Made by a program: the position numbers and the translations under genes | Notes under the pieces: model-generated | What the model was told of the DNA's origin: nothing | Databases searched by the model: none | What the model saw: only the letters and a program-made list of their open reading frames with translations | In this document: one piece after another, positions 5,376-6,500 of the stretch | Layout: each line of letters begins with the position of its first letter | How positions within the stretch are numbered: position 1 is the first letter of the stretch | DNA from: Acidobacteriota bacterium | Lineage (GTDB): Bacteria; Acidobacteriota; Terriglobia; Terriglobales; Acidobacteriaceae | Direction: 5' to 3' | Length of the DNA stretch: 6,500 nt | Assembly: GCA_021778875.1 (NCBI GenBank) | Contig: JAJYBT010000156.1 | Span: 1 to 6,500, forward strand

Positions 5376-6500
5376 TCACAGCCGCCGCAGCCGCGCGCAG
5401 GCCTCGTCCAGGTCGTGATCCTTCTTGGCGAAGCAGAAGCGCAGCAGGTTTTCTCCACGCCCATGGCGAAAGAACGCCGAGCCGGCCACCGATGCCACGC
5501 CCGTTGCTGCCAGCAGGTGGCGGGCTTTTTCCGCGGCGGTTTTCCCCGGCAGGCGGCTGGCGCTCGCCAGCACGTAGTAGGCGCCGGCAGGCACGCTGGG
5601 CTCCATGCCCGCGTCGCGCAGCGCGGCCAATATCCGTTCGCGTTTGGACTGGTGGTTGATTGCGACCTGCGCATAAAACTCCGGCGGCAACTGCTCCAGC
5701 CCCGCCGCCGCGCCGTGCTGCAGGGGCGCAGGCGCGCACACGTAGGTCAGGTCGTGGAAGTAGCCCATCGCGGCCATCCACTTCGCATCTGCCGTCACGT
5801 AGCCCAGCCGCCAACCGGTCACGCTGAACGTCTTGCTGAAGCCCGACATCACGATGGTCCGCTCGCGCATGCCGTCAAGCGTTGCGGGCGAGATGTGCTT
5901 CGCGCCGTCATAGACGAAGTACTCATAAATCTCGTCGGTCAGCACGAAGAGATCGTGCGCCCGGGCCACCTCGGCCACGGCTTCCAGTTCGGCGCGGCTG
6001 AAGACCTTGCCGCTGGGGTTGGCCGGAGTGTTCAGGATCAGCGCCCGCGTGCGCGGTGTGATGGCCGCGTGCAGCGCATCGGTATCGAGCGCCCAGTCCG
6101 GCTCTGCCAGCGGAACCAGAACGGGCTTCACGCGCATAGATTTGAGCGTGGCGACGTGGTAGCCGTAGAAGGGCTCAAACAGCAGCACCTCATCGCCGGG
6201 ATTCAGCAGTGCCATGGCCGCTGCGTGCAGTCCGGCTGTGGCGCCGCAGGCCACCAGCACCTCGGTTTCCGGGTCGTAGCGCAAGCCGTAGTCGCGCTGC
6301 TGCTTGGCGGCAATCGCCTTGCGCAGCCGTTCGATGCCGTCGAGCCGCGTATAGATGTTGTGTCCGGCGCGCATGGCGGCAATGGCTTCGGCCTCCACCA
6401 GCGCGGGTACCGGCGTATCGCACACGCCCTGGGCCAGGTTGATGCCGCCGATGCGGTCGCACTCGGTCGTCATGGCGCGAATCTCGGACTGCATGGCTCC
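5376..6500 (-). CDS. Class I/II PLP-dependent aminotransferase (N-terminus cut by window edge)
   Basis: This is a fold-type I pyridoxal-phosphate aminotransferase of the cytosol, in the broad aspartate/kynurenine/methionine (YbdL, MtnE-like) group. Numbering from the ATG at 6492-6494: GGINLAQGVCDTPVP (16-30), the substrate-entry segment IYTRLDGIERLRKAIA (47-62), CGATAGLHAAA (83-93) in the cofactor phosphate cup, NTPANPSGKVF (155-165) with N159, D187 and Y190 in LTDEIYEYF, the Schiff-base lysine K221 in SGFSKTFSVTGWRLGY with R229, and the carboxylate-binding arginine R352 in LLRFCFAK. All catalytic residues are present. The frame stays open to position 6500, and relatives usually have about 10-15 residues before the equivalent of MQSEIRAM, so the true start probably lies outside the window; the ATG at 6494 has GGAG only 2 bases upstream, too close for a normal ribosome site. 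The amino-acid substrate cannot be assigned. It lies 92 bases upstream of the SIS gene on the same strand. Confidence 0.93.
   Translation of the reverse strand, partial: GAMQSEIRAMTTECDRIGGINLAQGVCDTPVPALVEAEAIAAMRAGHNIYTRLDGIERLRKAIAAKQQRDYGLRYDPETEVLVACGATAGLHAAAMALLNPGDEVLLFEPFYGYHVATLKSMRVKPVLVPLAEPDWALDTDALHAAITPRTRALILNTPANPSGKVFSRAELEAVAEVARAHDLFVLTDEIYEYFVYDGAKHISPATLDGMRERTIVMSGFSKTFSVTGWRLGYVTADAKWMAAMGYFHDLTYVCAPAPLQHGAAAGLEQLPPEFYAQVAINHQSKRERILAALRDAGMEPSVPAGAYYVLASASRLPGKTAAEKARHLLAATGVASVAGSAFFRHGRGENLLRFCFAKKDHDLDEACARLRRL

Noticed and set aside
1..6500. Mobile element, prophage, defence island or CRISPR array.
   Set aside because: No transposase, integrase, nuclease or direct-repeat array is present, and base composition looks even across the window. 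The genes are metabolic, transport or envelope functions.

Overview
The window is GC-rich and densely coding. It holds six protein genes, two cut by the window edges, and no rRNA, tRNA, CRISPR array or insertion sequence that I can recognise. The strong codon bias creates long open frames opposite most genes; I read these as shadows. Gene style (a TalB-type transaldolase, an Fn3-repeat lipoprotein beside an FAH-family enzyme, a Bacteroidetes/Planctomycetes-like nucleoside-type permease) suggests a Gram-negative bacterium, perhaps an Acidobacteriota member (Terriglobia-like). That placement is an impression from family resemblance, not a search result.

Layout. Positions 1-2813 are a minus-strand block read right to left: a lipoprotein with three fibronectin type III-like repeats, 29 bases later an FAH-family hydrolase/isomerase, then after 108 bases with a hairpin and a promoter-like element, a transaldolase that runs off the left edge. 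A 108-base divergent gap (2814-2921) separates this block from a plus-strand 12-helix permease of the Nuc_H_symport/NupG type (2922-4133). The permease converges, across a 34-base gap holding an 8-bp perfect hairpin, on a minus-strand pair: a stand-alone sugar isomerase (SIS) protein equivalent to the C-terminal half of GlmS (4168-5283) and, upstream of it, a class I/II PLP aminotransferase (5376-6500) that runs off the right edge.

How they might work together. Most of this is ordinary central and accessory metabolism: pentose phosphate shuffling (transaldolase), cleavage or isomerisation of a dicarbonyl acid (FAH family), amino-acid transamination, and hexosamine phosphate chemistry. The SIS protein keeps the GlmS isomerase residues but has no glutaminase domain, so a glucosamine-6-phosphate deaminase or related aminosugar-phosphate role is more likely than glucosamine synthesis from glutamine; its likely product, fructose-6-phosphate, is also a transaldolase substrate, but the two genes are not in one operon. 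The most noteworthy non-coding signal is an 11-base sequence found just upstream of both the lipoprotein and the transaldolase, containing a -10-like hexamer TAGACT. I found no convincing evidence of a new defence system, mobile element or other novel multi-gene system.
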